Program-made: the position numbers and the translations under genes
Part shown: in pieces, positions 26,300-36,600 of the stretch
Position numbering within the stretch: position 1 is the stretch's first letter
Layout: every line of letters starts with the position of its first letter
Assembly: GCA_937958875.1 (NCBI GenBank)
Contig: CALGMJ010000189.1
Location: forward strand, 1 to 39,260
Length of the DNA: 39,260 nucleotides
Origin: an uncultured Verrucomicrobiales bacterium
GTDB lineage: Bacteria > Verrucomicrobiota > Verrucomicrobiia > Verrucomicrobiales > Akkermansiaceae
Direction of reading: 5' to 3'
Notes under the pieces: generated by a model
The model's input: only the letters and a program-made list of their open reading frames with translations
Databases searched by the model: none
Told to the model about the DNA's origin: nothing

Positions 26300-27634
26300 A
26301 TGAAGGAAAAGGTGATTTACGGGATTCTCGGAATTTTCTTTGGGGGTGGCCTTGGATTTCTGCTGGGCGGTGGGGAGTCATCTAGGGATGAATTACATAC
26401 GGAGAGATCCGTGGTGGAACCTCGTATGGTGAGGGAAAAGGGGAAGTCCCATAGTGAAGCTTCTCTTTCGGGAGCCAGTTACGAAGAAATTACCAGCCAG
26501 CCGGGGCAGACGGCTCGGATTTCTGCTCTGATCGAGCTTTACTCGAATTTAGAGATCGATCAATTCGCCGCAGAGGCAGAAAAACTCGATGATCTGCCAT
26601 TTTCTGAACGGATTCTCGCGGCTTATCTCCTCTTCGCTTCCTGGGCTGAGGTGGCTCCTCTGGATGCCATGGAGCATGCCAAGACTAAGATGGGCTTTGC
26701 GGGGAATTTTGTGAAGCCGACTGTGATTCAGAGTTGGGCCGCGAGCGATCCTATTAGCGCCGCAGCTTACTATGAGGAGAATCAAAGCGAATTCAGTATG
26801 ATGGGCATGATGGGGCGTCGCGGTGGACGAGGCGCCCAAAGTTCCGGCGCTGCCATTGTTGCTGGGGAGTGGGCTAAAAGAGCTCCAGAGGCAGCTCTGG
26901 CCTGGGCGGAGTCTTTAAAAGGAAAAGATAGTGATCAAGCGACAGCGAGCGTCCTGAAAGAGCTGGCCCGCACTGATCCTTCCAAAGCGGCACGCATGCT
27001 GACTGAAGTCGATGAGGGAAATCGGTCTGCGGCGTATCAATCGATTGCCGCACAGTGGGCCAGTACAGATTGGAAAGCGACTGAGAGCTGGATGGCAGGA
27101 CTGGCGAAAGCAGACCGTGATTTAGCCTTGAGTTCTGCGGTCACCTCTCTTGCCAAGAATGATCCAGTATTGGCCGCTGATAAAGTGTTGACCATTGATG
27201 ATGATCGTCGCCGCGGTCAGGCTATGGAGCAGGTGGCAGGAGAGTTAGCAAAGACAGATCCAGTCGGTGCCATGGACTGGGTCATGAAAAATGGCTCAGA
27301 AGATTTACAAAAGGAAGCGGTTGGTGATGTGCTTAGGCCATGGGTGGCACAAGATCGTCAAGGAGCGTATGAATGGGTCTCCAGTCAACCTGAGGGCGAG
27401 GTGCGGGATTCGGCGGTGACTTCCTATATTTTCAGTGATCAATCCGGCCCGGTCGAAGAGCGAATTACTCTTGCGGGAACGATCTCAGATGACCGTTCCC
27501 GTGATCGAGCTCTGGGAATGGCTGCGTTCCAATGGATCAGTGAAGATCAGGAAGCGGGCACGGCCTTTGTCGAAAATACCGATTTATTAAGTGAGCGCGC
27601 TAAAGAGCGTGTCTTACGGCGTGCCAACCGATAA
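26300..27634 (+). CDS. Membrane-anchored helical-repeat protein of unknown function
   Basis: From the ATG at 26300 the protein has 444 residues. It begins with a Gly-rich membrane anchor (about 5-24, VIYGILGIFFGGGLGFLLGG). The rest is almost all helix in repeating units of roughly 30 residues with a pattern like W-x-x-x-D-P-x-x-A-x-x-W, for example WAASDPISAAAYY, WAKRAPEAALAWAESL and ELAKTDPVGAMDWVM. It looks like a TPR- or HEAT-like solenoid that could hold other proteins. A Gly/Arg/Met-rich stretch (MMGMMGRRGGRGAQ) interrupts the repeats near 175-190. I do not recognise a named family. The gene ends 44 bases inside the longest maf frame. Confidence 0.65.
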   Translation: MKEKVIYGILGIFFGGGLGFLLGGGESSRDELHTERSVVEPRMVREKGKSHSEASLSGASYEEITSQPGQTARISALIELYSNLEIDQFAAEAEKLDDLPFSERILAAYLLFASWAEVAPLDAMEHAKTKMGFAGNFVKPTVIQSWAASDPISAAAYYEENQSEFSMMGMMGRRGGRGAQSSGAAIVAGEWAKRAPEAALAWAESLKGKDSDQATASVLKELARTDPSKAARMLTEVDEGNRSAAYQSIAAQWASTDWKATESWMAGLAKADRDLALSSAVTSLAKNDPVLAADKVLTIDDDRRRGQAMEQVAGELAKTDPVGAMDWVMKNGSEDLQKEAVGDVLRPWVAQDRQGAYEWVSSQPEGEVRDSAVTSYIFSDQSGPVEERITLAGTISDDRSRDRALGMAAFQWISEDQEAGTAFVENTDLLSERAKERVLRRANR

Positions 27635-28247
27635 AGAAATCCCTGTGATTGGATTGTCAGATCAACCGCAAGGAGTTCCTCCTCTTATCTTGGCTTCTGG
27701 TTCCCCGCGTCGGCGTGATTTACTCAAGGCAGCAGGTCTTAGCTTTGATATTCTCAGCCCGGAAGTTGAGGAGCTTCAGCCAGGGACGCTTACGCCACGG
27801 GAGCTGAGTCTTACGAATGCCCGTTTGAAGGCAAATACTATCGCACAGGATCATCCAGACGCTCTGGTGATAGGTAGTGATACCGTGGTGGCTCTAGATG
27901 GGCAGGTCTATGGGAAGCCAGCACATCTCGATGAAGCTCGCGAAAATCTTCGCCGTTTCCGTGGCCGGATTCATGAGGTCATGTCCGGGGTTTCGTTGAG
28001 TTTGGGGAAAGAAAGCGTCGATTTTGTGGAAACTTCGTATGTGAAATTTCGAGATTTCAGTGATGATACTATTGAAGAATATTTGAGCAAAGTTCACGTC
28101 TTAGATAAAGCTGGAGGCTATGCCATTCAAGATTATGGGGACATGATTGTGGATAAAATTGAGGGAGATTATGATAATATTGTCGGCCTCCCAGTGGCAA
28201 AGGTTCTCGACCAGCTCCGTGTCATGGGGTTTCCTGTGCCTAGCTGA
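27591..28247 (+). CDS. maf: Maf-family nucleoside triphosphate pyrophosphatase
   Basis: Maf enzymes hydrolyse non-canonical or pyrimidine nucleoside triphosphates and may keep modified bases out of nucleic acids. The signature LASGSPRRRDLL opens the fold, followed by IGSDTVVALDGQVYGKP with the catalytic Asp, and GGYAIQDYG near the end. The start is unclear: a GTG at 27591 overlaps the upstream gene by 44 bases, while GTGs at 27609, 27621 and 27645 are in frame and the last would avoid all overlap and give about 200 residues. The next gene follows after 25 bases in the same direction. The DTVV segment and length fit the YhdE/YceF group, but the exact substrate cannot be told. Confidence 0.92.
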   Translation: MSALKSVSYGVPTDKEIPVIGLSDQPQGVPPLILASGSPRRRDLLKAAGLSFDILSPEVEELQPGTLTPRELSLTNARLKANTIAQDHPDALVIGSDTVVALDGQVYGKPAHLDEARENLRRFRGRIHEVMSGVSLSLGKESVDFVETSYVKFRDFSDDTIEEYLSKVHVLDKAGGYAIQDYGDMIVDKIEGDYDNIVGLPVAKVLDQLRVMGFPVPS

Positions 28248-28272
28248 TTTTTAGCAAATTCCTTTACCCAGT

Positions 28273-29220
28273 ATGTCTGACGATTTAGCGGATCTTCCGC
28301 GTTACCCATTGATCTTGAACCCAAAGGCGAAAAGCGAGCGGGGTCGGAGAGCTTTGAGCTTCGTCATGGATCACGCCACTCGTTTCGTTATCTATGCCAC
28401 ACGCTCACGGGAGGAGTCAGTGAAGCTGGCGCGAGAGTTTGCTGCAAAAGGGGAGCCCGTTGTTCTCGGTGCTGGGGGAGATGGGACTCTTAATGCTGTT
28501 GTCGAAGGTCTCGCTGGTTCTCAGACGACTCTCGGCATTTTACCGACAGGGACGATGAATGTGTTTGCTCGCGAAATGGGCATCCCATTCCAGCAGCTTA
28601 AGCAATCGATGGAGGTGATCGACGCGGGGATTCAGAAAAAGGTCGATCTTTTTACTCTGAACGGAGCACCATTTATTCAGATGGCTGGGGTGGGATTTGA
28701 TGCAAGTGTCATCGAAGCTACCACGTGGGAAAGTAAGCGCCGCTATGGACCGCTGGCTTATCTCATAAATGGCGCTAGAGTTCTTCGGGAAAAGCCACCT
28801 GTCCTAAAAATCGAAACCCTAGAAGGAGAAGTTCATGAAGGGGCTTTTGTATTAGCTGGAAATGGATCTCTATATGGTGGGCAGCTCCGTTTTTTCGGAA
28901 AAGCTGATAACGCAGATCAACTCCTAGACGTTGTCATTTTCAAAGAAGCCGGGCTCAAAATGCTCACTGACTCGTTCAAAGGGCTCTTCCGAGGCGGGGT
29001 GGACGAAGCCTTTCCTAGCGATACCGTCGATTATCTTCAGACCTCTTCACTGAAAATCACCGCGACTATGCCGGTCCCTACTGAGGTTGATGGTGAGCTG
29101 TCTGAGCGAGCGAGCGAGATTCTCTTTGAGCCTGCTAAAACTAAGCTTCAGGTCTTTGCCCCTGAACAAGCTCCTCAGAATTCTTGGGTCGATCTGCTGA
29201 AAACTCTGCGCCCCTGGTAA
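28273..29220 (+). CDS. Diacylglycerol kinase family lipid kinase (DagK/YegS-like)
   Basis: This family phosphorylates lipids such as diacylglycerol, or related sphingoid or glycerol lipids. The 315 residues contain the start NPKAKSERGRR, the nucleotide-binding GAGGDGTLNAVVEGL (GGDGT motif) and GILPTGTMNVFAREMGIP, all diagnostic of the DAGK catalytic domain, followed by a beta-rich C-terminal domain with EVDGEL. It follows maf by 25 bases and probably shares its transcript. The terminator-like hairpin downstream has its T-tract on the other strand. With pssA it adds to lipid functions in the window, but the substrate cannot be read from sequence. Confidence 0.88.
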   Translation: MSDDLADLPRYPLILNPKAKSERGRRALSFVMDHATRFVIYATRSREESVKLAREFAAKGEPVVLGAGGDGTLNAVVEGLAGSQTTLGILPTGTMNVFAREMGIPFQQLKQSMEVIDAGIQKKVDLFTLNGAPFIQMAGVGFDASVIEATTWESKRRYGPLAYLINGARVLREKPPVLKIETLEGEVHEGAFVLAGNGSLYGGQLRFFGKADNADQLLDVVIFKEAGLKMLTDSFKGLFRGGVDEAFPSDTVDYLQTSSLKITATMPVPTEVDGELSERASEILFEPAKTKLQVFAPEQAPQNSWVDLLKTLRPW

Positions 29221-29225
29221 TGCTC

Positions 29226-29256
29226 AAAAAAACAGCCTCGGGATATCCCGAGGCTG
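29226..29256 (-). terminator. Terminator of ilvN (minus strand)
   Basis: A perfect 24-base palindrome (CAGCCTCGGGAT and its mirror, 29233-29256) is followed on the minus strand by seven T (plus-strand A7, 29226-29232). On the plus strand there is no T-tract, so it mainly ends ilvB-ilvN, although it may also slow transcription from the lipid-kinase side. Confidence 0.85.
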
Positions 29257-29286
29257 CTGAAGAAAAAGGGAGCAGTTATTTAAGCA

Positions 29287-29823
29287 CTAAGTCTGCTGAC
29301 TGCCGCGAGCCATGACGACCTTTCCGGTGCGCACGGTTTCGATGACTTCGAACTGAGACAGCATGAGCATGACGGCATCGAGCTTGCTTGTCGTTCCCGT
29401 AAACATAGCGATCATGGAGTCAGGACTCATATCGACAGTTTTTCCTGCGAAGTGTTCGATAACCTGAAGCGCTGCAGAGCGTTGGTCTTGATTTGCGAGA
29501 ATTTTAACCAAAAGCATTTCACGCACAACGGCATTGGCCGCAGTGTGCTCGAAGCAATGGATGACATCGATAAGCTTGTTGACCTGCTTAATGATCTGTT
29601 CCAGGCCCTCCGGAGCACCAGAGATATCGATGGTCATGCGGGAAAACGCTCCCGTGCGTCCCTCGGATACAACGAGGGAATCGATGTTATAAGCCCGTCT
29701 TGAAAAGACCTGGCAGATCCGCATAAGGACACCGGGGCTATTATTGACGAGAATAGAAAGGGTATTCGACTTTCCGCTCGAGACGTCTGTTGGGGTATCG
29801 GTGGTAACGATCGTTTGAGACAT
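29287..29823 (-). CDS. ilvN: Acetolactate synthase small (regulatory) subunit
   Basis: This subunit activates the catalytic IlvB subunit and gives valine feedback control. The 178 residues start with a short Thr/Ser-rich segment, then an ACT domain (about 20-95) with NNSPGVLMRICQVFSRRAYN and NIDSLVVS, then the ALS small-subunit C-terminal domain (about 100-170). It lies 64 bases after ilvB and is read in the same direction. The ATG at 29823 has no Shine-Dalgarno. It could also be called ilvH, since IlvN and IlvH are the same family, but the length and two-domain form match the longer IlvH type. Confidence 0.93.
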   Translation of the reverse strand: MSQTIVTTDTPTDVSSGKSNTLSILVNNSPGVLMRICQVFSRRAYNIDSLVVSEGRTGAFSRMTIDISGAPEGLEQIIKQVNKLIDVIHCFEHTAANAVVREMLLVKILANQDQRSAALQVIEHFAGKTVDMSPDSMIAMFTGTTSKLDAVMLMLSQFEVIETVRTGKVVMARGSQQT

Positions 29824-29887
29824 GAGATGATCTGTTAAAAATATTCTTCAGTAAAATGGGTGAACTTGAAGAGACAAGCTCTGAATC

Positions 29888-31615
29888 CTAGGTGGAACCC
29901 ACAGGTTTTGCCATCTGAGTCTTGGGTGGCTCAGTGATCATATCTTCTAAGGCTGCACCCGCTGGAATCATTGGGAATACGTTCTCGTATTTCACACATT
30001 CAGCATGAATTAGGATCGGGCCATCATTGTAGGCGAGGGCCTCTTCGATCTTACGCTGGCAGTCTGCTGGGCGCTTGAAGTGCACACTTGGAATACCATA
30101 AGCCGCTGCAAGTTTACAGAAGTCTGGGTTTCCTTCGAGATCTACTCCAGATTCCCGGTTTTCGAAGAAAAGTTCCTGCCACTGACGGACCATGCCGAGG
30201 TAGTGGTTATTCAAAACTACGATCTTGATTGGAAGTTTATGAATCGCAGCTGTCGCCAGTTCAAAGAGAGTCATTTGGAAGCCACCATCACCCGCAATGG
30301 AGATGACGGTCTTATCAGGCTGTGCAAGCTGAGCACCGATAGCGGCAGGGAAGCCGAAGCCCATTGTTCCAGCTCCACCAGAGGAGAGCCAGTGGAAGGA
30401 TTCGTTGTTTTTGTAAAACTGAGCGGCCCACATCTGGTGCTGACCCACATCTGTAGAGACGATTGCTTTTCCTTCTGTCTGCTCATAAAGCTCTTCGATG
30501 ACCTGCTGCATGCGGAGGCCTCCCTGTTTCTTATAGGTCAGAGGGAACTTCTTCTTGTAGCCGTCGAGAGTCTTAAGCCACTCGGAAGTTTCCAGCGGCT
30601 GGATGAGCTGATTAAGCTGAGTCAGTGCAGCCTTGGCATCGCCAACGATCTGGATGTCAGGACGAATCATCTTATCCATCTCGGCCGGGTCGATGTCGAT
30701 ATGAATAATCTTGGCGTCAGCGCAGAACTTGTCGGGCTGTCCAATGATGCGGTCATCGAAGCGAGAACCGATGTTGATCAGAAGATCACACTGAACCATA
30801 GCCTTATTCGCATAAGCGGTTCCGTGCATACCAAGCATGCCAAGAGAAAGGGCGTGGGTTTCTGGGAAGACGCCTTTTCCGAGAAGAGTCGAAGTCACTG
30901 GGCAACCTAAAGTCTCTGCCAAGGTCATGAGCTCCTTGTCAGCACGGGAAATCATAGTGCCTTGACCGGCGAGAATCACGGGGCGTTTTGCCTGAGCGAT
31001 TAGCTCAGCGGCGGCCTCGATTCCGCTAGGATCGATGTTGTGAGCCTCGAGAGGATCGTAACCTGGTAGGTCGAGTTCTGGATCCATATCACCAGTGAAG
31101 TCTCCGGAGGAAACATCCTTGGGAACATCGATGAGCACTGGGCCAGGACGGCCTGTAGTCGCGATGTGATAGGCTTCTTTCGCAACACGGACGAGATCAT
31201 TGGTCTCTTTGACCAAGTAATTGTGCTTCACCACTGGGATGGTGATGCCGAAAATATCAGCTTCCTGGAAGGCGTCCTTACCGAGCATCCAAGTAACCTG
31301 CTGACCACAGACCACAATCATGGGCACGGAATCCATCTGCGCCGTCATAAGACCAGTCACAGTGTTACCTGCACCAGGGCCGGAAGTGACGAGGACCGCT
31401 GCTGGCTTACCAGTGGCACGGGCATAGCCGTCAGCCATGTGAACGGCTCCCTGTTCGTGGCGGACCAAGATAAACTTCATCTTAGTCTCAATAGTTTCGA
31501 GAGCGTCGAAGATCGGAATGGCGGCACCTCCGGAATAACCGAAAATGTATTCGATCCCTAGGTCATCGAGGGTTTTGATGAGAGCCTGTGCTCCGTCAAG
31601 TTGCTGATTACTCAT
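29888..31615 (-). CDS. ilvB: Acetolactate synthase large (catalytic) subunit
   Basis: The thiamine-diphosphate enzyme joins two pyruvates to acetolactate, or pyruvate and 2-ketobutyrate, in the first common step of branched-chain amino acid synthesis. The 575 residues contain the three-domain AHAS layout, with the catalytic Glu in [15 protein letters not shown], the Gly-rich [12 protein letters not shown], and the thiamine-diphosphate and magnesium site [14 protein letters not shown] ... [13 protein letters not shown]. Its C-terminal region matches the biosynthetic ILVB type, not the catabolic AlsS. The 163-base leader to 31779 shows no clear leader peptide or attenuator and no convincing promoter. 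Confidence 0.96.
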   Translation of the reverse strand: MSNQQLDGAQALIKTLDDLGIEYIFGYSGGAAIPIFDALETIETKMKFILVRHEQGAVHMADGYARATGKPAAVLVTSGPGAGNTVTGLMTAQMDSVPMIVVCGQQVTWMLGKDAFQEADIFGITIPVVKHNYLVKETNDLVRVAKEAYHIATTGRPGPVLIDVPKDVSSGDFTGDMDPELDLPGYDPLEAHNIDPSGIEAAAELIAQAKRPVILAGQGTMISRADKELMTLAETLGCPVTSTLLGKGVFPETHALSLGMLGMHGTAYANKAMVQCDLLINIGSRFDDRIIGQPDKFCADAKIIHIDIDPAEMDKMIRPDIQIVGDAKAALTQLNQLIQPLETSEWLKTLDGYKKKFPLTYKKQGGLRMQQVIEELYEQTEGKAIVSTDVGQHQMWAAQFYKNNESFHWLSSGGAGTMGFGFPAAIGAQLAQPDKTVISIAGDGGFQMTLFELATAAIHKLPIKIVVLNNHYLGMVRQWQELFFENRESGVDLEGNPDFCKLAAAYGIPSVHFKRPADCQRKIEEALAYNDGPILIHAECVKYENVFPMIPAGAALEDMITEPPKTQMAKPVGST

Positions 31616-31778
31616 AGCGTTTTAGGTTACGGAGGGAAAGTTGCTCTTCTGAACTCGAGATGCAAGATGAAAATAGCCTAAAAATCTCTAAAGTGGTCTA
31701 TGTTTTGATGAGGTTGAGGTGTAAAATGCTATTTATTCTGTGAATAGTCTGATTTTTGATCCCTTTGGTGATCAAAGA

Positions 31779-32870
31779 TTAGGGGGTGGGCTGATAGTTG
31801 GCTTCATGATCGATTCTGAAGGACCACAGCATACTCGATTTTTTTCCCCAGCTTACTTTGACTTGGCAGATCGGCTGGCGAAGAGCGCGATTTACTGTCC
31901 AGGAGATGACTTTCGTATTGGGATTCAAGGCAAAAGGGACTTCTCCAAATCCACCGACGTGCATTTTTACGGAATTGAAATCTAGATTTTCTACCTGAGA
32001 GAGATCTGCACTGATAGTGGGAAAGCGGGAAGCGATTAGATGCCCGGATCCGGGTGAAACTGGGTGGGCGGTTTCGATCGCTGAAACTGTCTCAGAGGCT
32101 CGGGAGGTGTTTCGGAAGATGAGAGAGGCTTCAAAAGCTCCATCATGATTTCCCAGCACAATGTAGCGGGGAAGACGATAGGAGGGGGAATCTCGTCGGA
32201 CCTTACCAGGGAGCACCGTGAAAAGGTGATCGTAATTAAGCTCAGTGGCTATGGGATACATTTCAGGGGTATGATAGCCGCCTGGGTAGGCGTAGGTCGT
32301 GACTGGGACCTTAAATTTTTCTTCGAGGAAGCGTTTTGATTCTCCTAGCTCCTTTCTCAAGAAAGCATCGTAAGAGGCTGGACCTTGCTTTCGTTGGCGT
32401 CTTACCGTGCTGGGGCGTGGATGAGTCACCGAGTGAGAGCCAATACTGCACAGACCGCTGGCGGTCATTTCTTCGATCATGGCGATGGAGAGAGCTCGGC
32501 CGCCACGTTCTTTGCCCACATAATTTTTATAAAGATAAATGGTGAAGGGGAGTTCTAATTCCTTAAAGACTGGCCAAGCTTCGGTGTAAACGGATTCCCA
32601 GCCATCATCGATGGTAATGAGGAAAGATTGGGGAGAGAGGGCTCGCTCACCGCGGCGCCATGCGAGAAATTCAGGTAGGCTAATCACCGGAATCCCTGAC
32701 GACTTCAGGGTTGTCATTTGATCTCGAAATTTAGTCATCGAAATCCGCATGGCCGTGGCCGGCTTTTTAGAGCTGAAAATATGGTAACCCAATACTGAGA
32801 CCCGAACGCCATCATCCTCTTGTGCAGCGAGAGGATGAAGAAAAAGAAGTAGGGCTAAGAGTATTCTCAT
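31779..32870 (-). CDS. Secreted polysaccharide deacetylase (NodB-like)
   Basis: This family removes N- or O-acetyl groups from polysaccharides such as peptidoglycan, chitin-like or exopolysaccharide chains. From the ATG at 32870 the protein has 363 residues and a signal peptide (about 1-17, ending PLAAQ). The NodB motifs are present: ITIDDGW with Asp88-Asp89 (motif 1), SHSVTHP with the metal ligands His146 and His150 (motif 2), and TYAYPGGY (motif 3). A C-terminal extension of about 100 residues is beta-rich and of unknown role. I preferred this ATG over one at 32909 because it starts the signal peptide. The substrate is not predictable. Confidence 0.9.
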   Translation of the reverse strand: MRILLALLLFLHPLAAQEDDGVRVSVLGYHIFSSKKPATAMRISMTKFRDQMTTLKSSGIPVISLPEFLAWRRGERALSPQSFLITIDDGWESVYTEAWPVFKELELPFTIYLYKNYVGKERGGRALSIAMIEEMTASGLCSIGSHSVTHPRPSTVRRQRKQGPASYDAFLRKELGESKRFLEEKFKVPVTTYAYPGGYHTPEMYPIATELNYDHLFTVLPGKVRRDSPSYRLPRYIVLGNHDGAFEASLIFRNTSRASETVSAIETAHPVSPGSGHLIASRFPTISADLSQVENLDFNSVKMHVGGFGEVPFALNPNTKVISWTVNRALRQPICQVKVSWGKKSSMLWSFRIDHEANYQPTP

Positions 32871-33033
32871 GGCTGCTGCAGCATGCCCGTCAAAAAGGCA
32901 TAGAGCCAAGAGGGAAATGAGCTTTTAAAGAGCATTTTTCTCTTGGTAGCAGTTTTTCCTTAGCTTCTATTTTGAGCTCAAAGAGTTACGGAGGTATCAC
33001 TGAAATCTCCTGAATGGCCATCCGAGATTGATA

Positions 33034-33066
33034 CAAAAAAGCCCAGCTGCATTGAGCAACTGGGCT
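33034..33066 (-). terminator. Terminator of rplI (minus strand)
   Basis: On the minus strand an 11-bp stem (AGCCCAGTTGC with GCAGCTGGGCT, one wobble) and a 5-base loop are followed by six T. It lies 29 bases after the rplI stop, and there is another 160 bases to the deacetylase gene. Confidence 0.9.
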
Positions 33067-33094
33067 TACTTTGAAAAGAATGAGGAATGACCGC

Positions 33095-33571
33095 TTAGGA
33101 AGCAGATTCTTCTGATTTCTCGCTAGATTCGATCGTAATAGTCACAGATGCGTTCACATCAGTATGTAACTTGATTTCGATATCTTTTTTGCCAGTTGTT
33201 TTGATTGGCTTATCGAGAAGGATAGAATGGCGATCTATTTCGTAACCTTTAGCAGAAAGTGCTTTCTGGATGTCGATCGAAGTCACGGAGCCGAAAGCCT
33301 TACCATTGGCGCCAAGGTCGAGAGTGAACTTAGGTTTAAGGCGGCTGATCTTACCGGAAAGCTCTTGCGCGGCAGCGAGCTCATCAGCTTCACGCTTCAC
33401 GCGAGCAGCATTAAGTTCTGCGATCTGCTTCAGATTTTCCTCGTTGGCTTCGTAGGCCTTACCTTGAGGGATGAGGAAGTTGCGGGCAAAGCCTGCCTTC
33501 ACTTTGACGACATCAGCTTCGACGCCAACGTTGTCGATTTTTGTGCGGAGAATAACTTCAGTAAGGGCCAT
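33095..33571 (-). CDS. rplI: Large ribosomal subunit protein bL9
   Basis: bL9 lies at the base of the L1 stalk and affects frame maintenance on the ribosome. The 158 residues from the ATG at 33571 begin MALTEVILRTKIDNVG and carry the hallmark VKVKAGFARNFLIPQGKA, then the long connecting helix and the C-terminal RNA-binding domain (GSVTSIDIQKAL). The acidic, serine-rich end is a small extension. An upstream ATG in frame at 33652 would overlap the neighbouring gene and add an unlike N-terminus, so it is rejected. Here rplI is alone, not in an rpsF-rpsR-rplI cluster. A candidate promoter precedes it. Confidence 0.95.
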   Translation of the reverse strand: MALTEVILRTKIDNVGVEADVVKVKAGFARNFLIPQGKAYEANEENLKQIAELNAARVKREADELAAAQELSGKISRLKPKFTLDLGANGKAFGSVTSIDIQKALSAKGYEIDRHSILLDKPIKTTGKKDIEIKLHTDVNASVTITIESSEKSEESAS

Positions 33572-33604
33572 TTGTTTAAAGGAAAAAGATTTGGTGGAGC
33601 GCGG

Positions 33605-33633
33605 TGGATAGGGATTGGTGTTATAGGAGTCAA
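33605..33633 (-). promoter_or_regulatory. Candidate sigma-70-type promoter for rplI
   Basis: On the minus strand TTGACT (33633-33628, five of six to the -35) is followed after 17 bases by TATCCA (33610-33605, a weak -10). It lies 34 bases before the rplI start and just after the stop of the CotH gene. The match is modest. Confidence 0.4.
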
Positions 33634-33638
33634 GAATT

Positions 33639-36600
33639 TTAGTTTGTGACAACGCGAATGCGGATGAATCTTTTCAGTCCGTTAGGCTCGATCATGAAGC
33701 GTTCATAAATTCTTCCATCAGGGTTATCTGTGATTGGGGCTAACTCAGTCATCACAGATGGGTCTGTATCCCAACCATCTTCGAGGTTCGATGAGAACTC
33801 AATGATTCGGCTGACCCCCTGAACATCTGCGCTTTTTCCAAACTCAAGCATAGGGCCATTAGGTGTCTGGATCAAACTCACGGGAGTTGTTGAGCTTAGT
33901 AGGTCGGAGGTGCCGAAGAAATATTCAGCGAGCGCATTCACTCCATCACCGTCAAGATCAGCGTCAGGAGCTGATGGGAATGGGAAGGTGAAAGTGCCTG
34001 GGGTGCCTCCATTAGTAGCTGAGACGCGCCAGCTCCCTGGTTGAGTAGGGTCTAGCTGGGCGAATGGATCTATGATTTCTAGGGATGGGCCGCCATCATC
34101 ACTTGCCATAGGCCAACCATCTTCATCGTCATAGCTGAAGCTTTGGATCAGGGTTCCGTCAGCTGCGTGAAGCTCAAGAAGACCACCACCATTCGAGAGG
34201 TTTGAGGTATAAGAGCCCGGAGCGATGATAAAGTTAATTGGTTCGTGATTGGTAACGAAAAGTTCACGATTGAGAGCTACAACTACTTGGGTACGTGCGG
34301 TTAATAAATAACCAGTAGGGAAGGTGTATTGACTGGTTCCAGAAACTGTAACTCCGCTAAGATCAATGATCTGGTTAGTGGTGTTTGTGAGTTCGAAGAA
34401 TTCGAAGGCTTCATCAGGCCCAGCTGGATGATACATAATGTCGGAGAATACGAGCTCTCCGGGGCCTGCTGCATTTCCAACAATGAAATTGGCCTGTCTA
34501 AGAGGTGACCATTCGTCGCCGACAAGAGTTCTGGCTTTGACAAGGCCAGATTGCCCTAAGGAAACGAGATTGGCATTGTTGAGGACTTTCAAACCAGTAA
34601 GGCTCAGATCTAAACCTAAATCAGGGCTGCTCATAGTTGAGTTGTGAACTTCTACCGCGAGGACATTTACGCCATCGATAAGATCTCCGTCCTCTAAAGC
34701 ATACCGAAAGGTGTGGATCTCATCTTCCGGGCTGGCAGAAGAGGCTTGGAATTCTCCGAATTCAATTGTTCCGGATTCCATATTATCGCGGAAAATTTCT
34801 TTGCCATTAAGATAAACAACACATCCATCATCCCGAATAAAATTAAATTCGAGGCCGCTGAGTTGCCCTGAGTTTGTAATGTTGAATTCGCGGCGGAAGT
34901 AAACTGCGTGTTGTAACTGGAAAGTAGTATTTGAAGTGACGTTTCTGATACCGTTTGAATCGTCAGCCATAGGCCCTTGACCCGGATCCCACTGGGAATC
35001 GTCAAAATCAGGGTGTTTCCAATCGTTTTGATCGTAATCCGGGTGCCCTATGACAACATCACTGTTAGATTGTGGAATTCCGTTTGCGAGAATGAGCCAG
35101 TCGCTCGACTCGAAAGGAAAAATTTCCTCTGTGATAGGAGGTGGAATCATGATCGCGTCAGGATTTACCATCCCTCCGACGAGTCGTGGATCGGAATCAT
35201 CTAAGGTGTAATAGGTCGTTCCCTCAAGAGCATTGATTTTCAATGGAAATCCACTAGGAACGTTGCCTCCCAAGGTTGAAAATACGGGTGGAACAGCATC
35301 AGGATAGAATCCGCGCTCTTGTAACTCACGAATCAGGCTTCGAGTATTTGAAATATTGTTCAGAGCTGGGATATGGGTGTTTACGAGATGGTCCCGTTCG
35401 ACAATCCAGTGTTGTTCACGAGTGAAATAAACTGGGCTGTTAATAAGTGGTGGGAAATTATCATTACTAGAGTTTGACGATGAACGAGGGCGATCTCCGT
35501 ATGGAGTGGTTGTCTGGACATCTCCCCAGCGGGCTGATTCTGCAATAATGGCCTTATCGATTTCCTGGCAGATTTCGAGGACTCGAGAGCCTGAGTTTTC
35601 GGCGGTTAACGCACCTCCATCATGGAGGTGCTTATAGACACGATCGGCAAACCGACTCATAAATTCGGGATTCTGTCGCAGGAATCCGAAAAATTTGGAA
35701 CCTCCAACCGGCATCGATGATCCTCGTGCGCTCGTGTAATAGTCCCAAGTAAACTTATCGAGGACAATTTCCTGATCCCAAACCCAAAAACGGTATTTCC
35801 CGTCACCCGTCGATGAATTCACCGCAGCATAACCGTTCGTTCTTGGCCAATCTTCAGCATCGACGTAGAAATGCAAGATCAGGTAGTCGATATAGTTTTC
35901 TATGTCGAGCATCTCACTGACGGTATTGAACGTTGCGATGCTCTCAGGGTTTGCGCTAAGTAGGTTCTCAATCGTTTCCCATTGGCTGATTTCTCCGGCT
36001 GGAGGGGTGAAGTCTTCGTCAAAGTTGTCGTTGATTTCCCAGTCTTCTTTTTCTCCTCCGAGGTGTTCGCTAAAAAAGTCGTCTTCGATACGTTCGGTTA
36101 AATCATGAACACCAAAGTAGAGGCCATTCAGATATAAGTGGACGAAGTTTCCGTAAGAAGTCGGCTGCCCCATATCTCCGAAGCTATCTTTCATCCAGAC
36201 ATCTCGCATGTAGAGTGAATCATTCGGACGGTAGCGATCCGTAGCCCAAGTATTCAGCGCCCATGAATCGGTAAAGCAGGCACGAAGAACGAGCTTATTG
36301 AAGGTGTTAACAGGTGAGTCAGGAAAAAGATTGTAGCGTAGTTTTCCCACTCCTACTGAAGACCGGAAGCTGATTCGAATGGAGTGCTTCTGCATTCGGA
36401 AAGGAGTTCGCGAAGAGTTCCCGTGAGTTTCAATGACGACATCTTCCTGAAATCCTTCAGTACCATCCGGTAGAATGTATTCGATAGAGCCAAATTTTTC
36501 GACGCGTTCACGAGGTGTTCCGTAGAGGCTAGTGTTATCATTAGCGACTTTTTCAGCCTCGGACATAACGATGTCTCGTTGGCGTAAGGTGAGTGAGACT

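Noticed and set aside
31616-31778. Leader peptide or attenuator before ilvB
   Set aside because: I found no short frame rich in branched-chain codons and no terminator/antiterminator pair; only a weak 7-bp stem is present.
33572-33652. Upstream ATG for rplI
   Set aside because: It overlaps the stop of the CotH gene and adds 27 residues unlike bL9; the ATG at 33571 gives the standard start.
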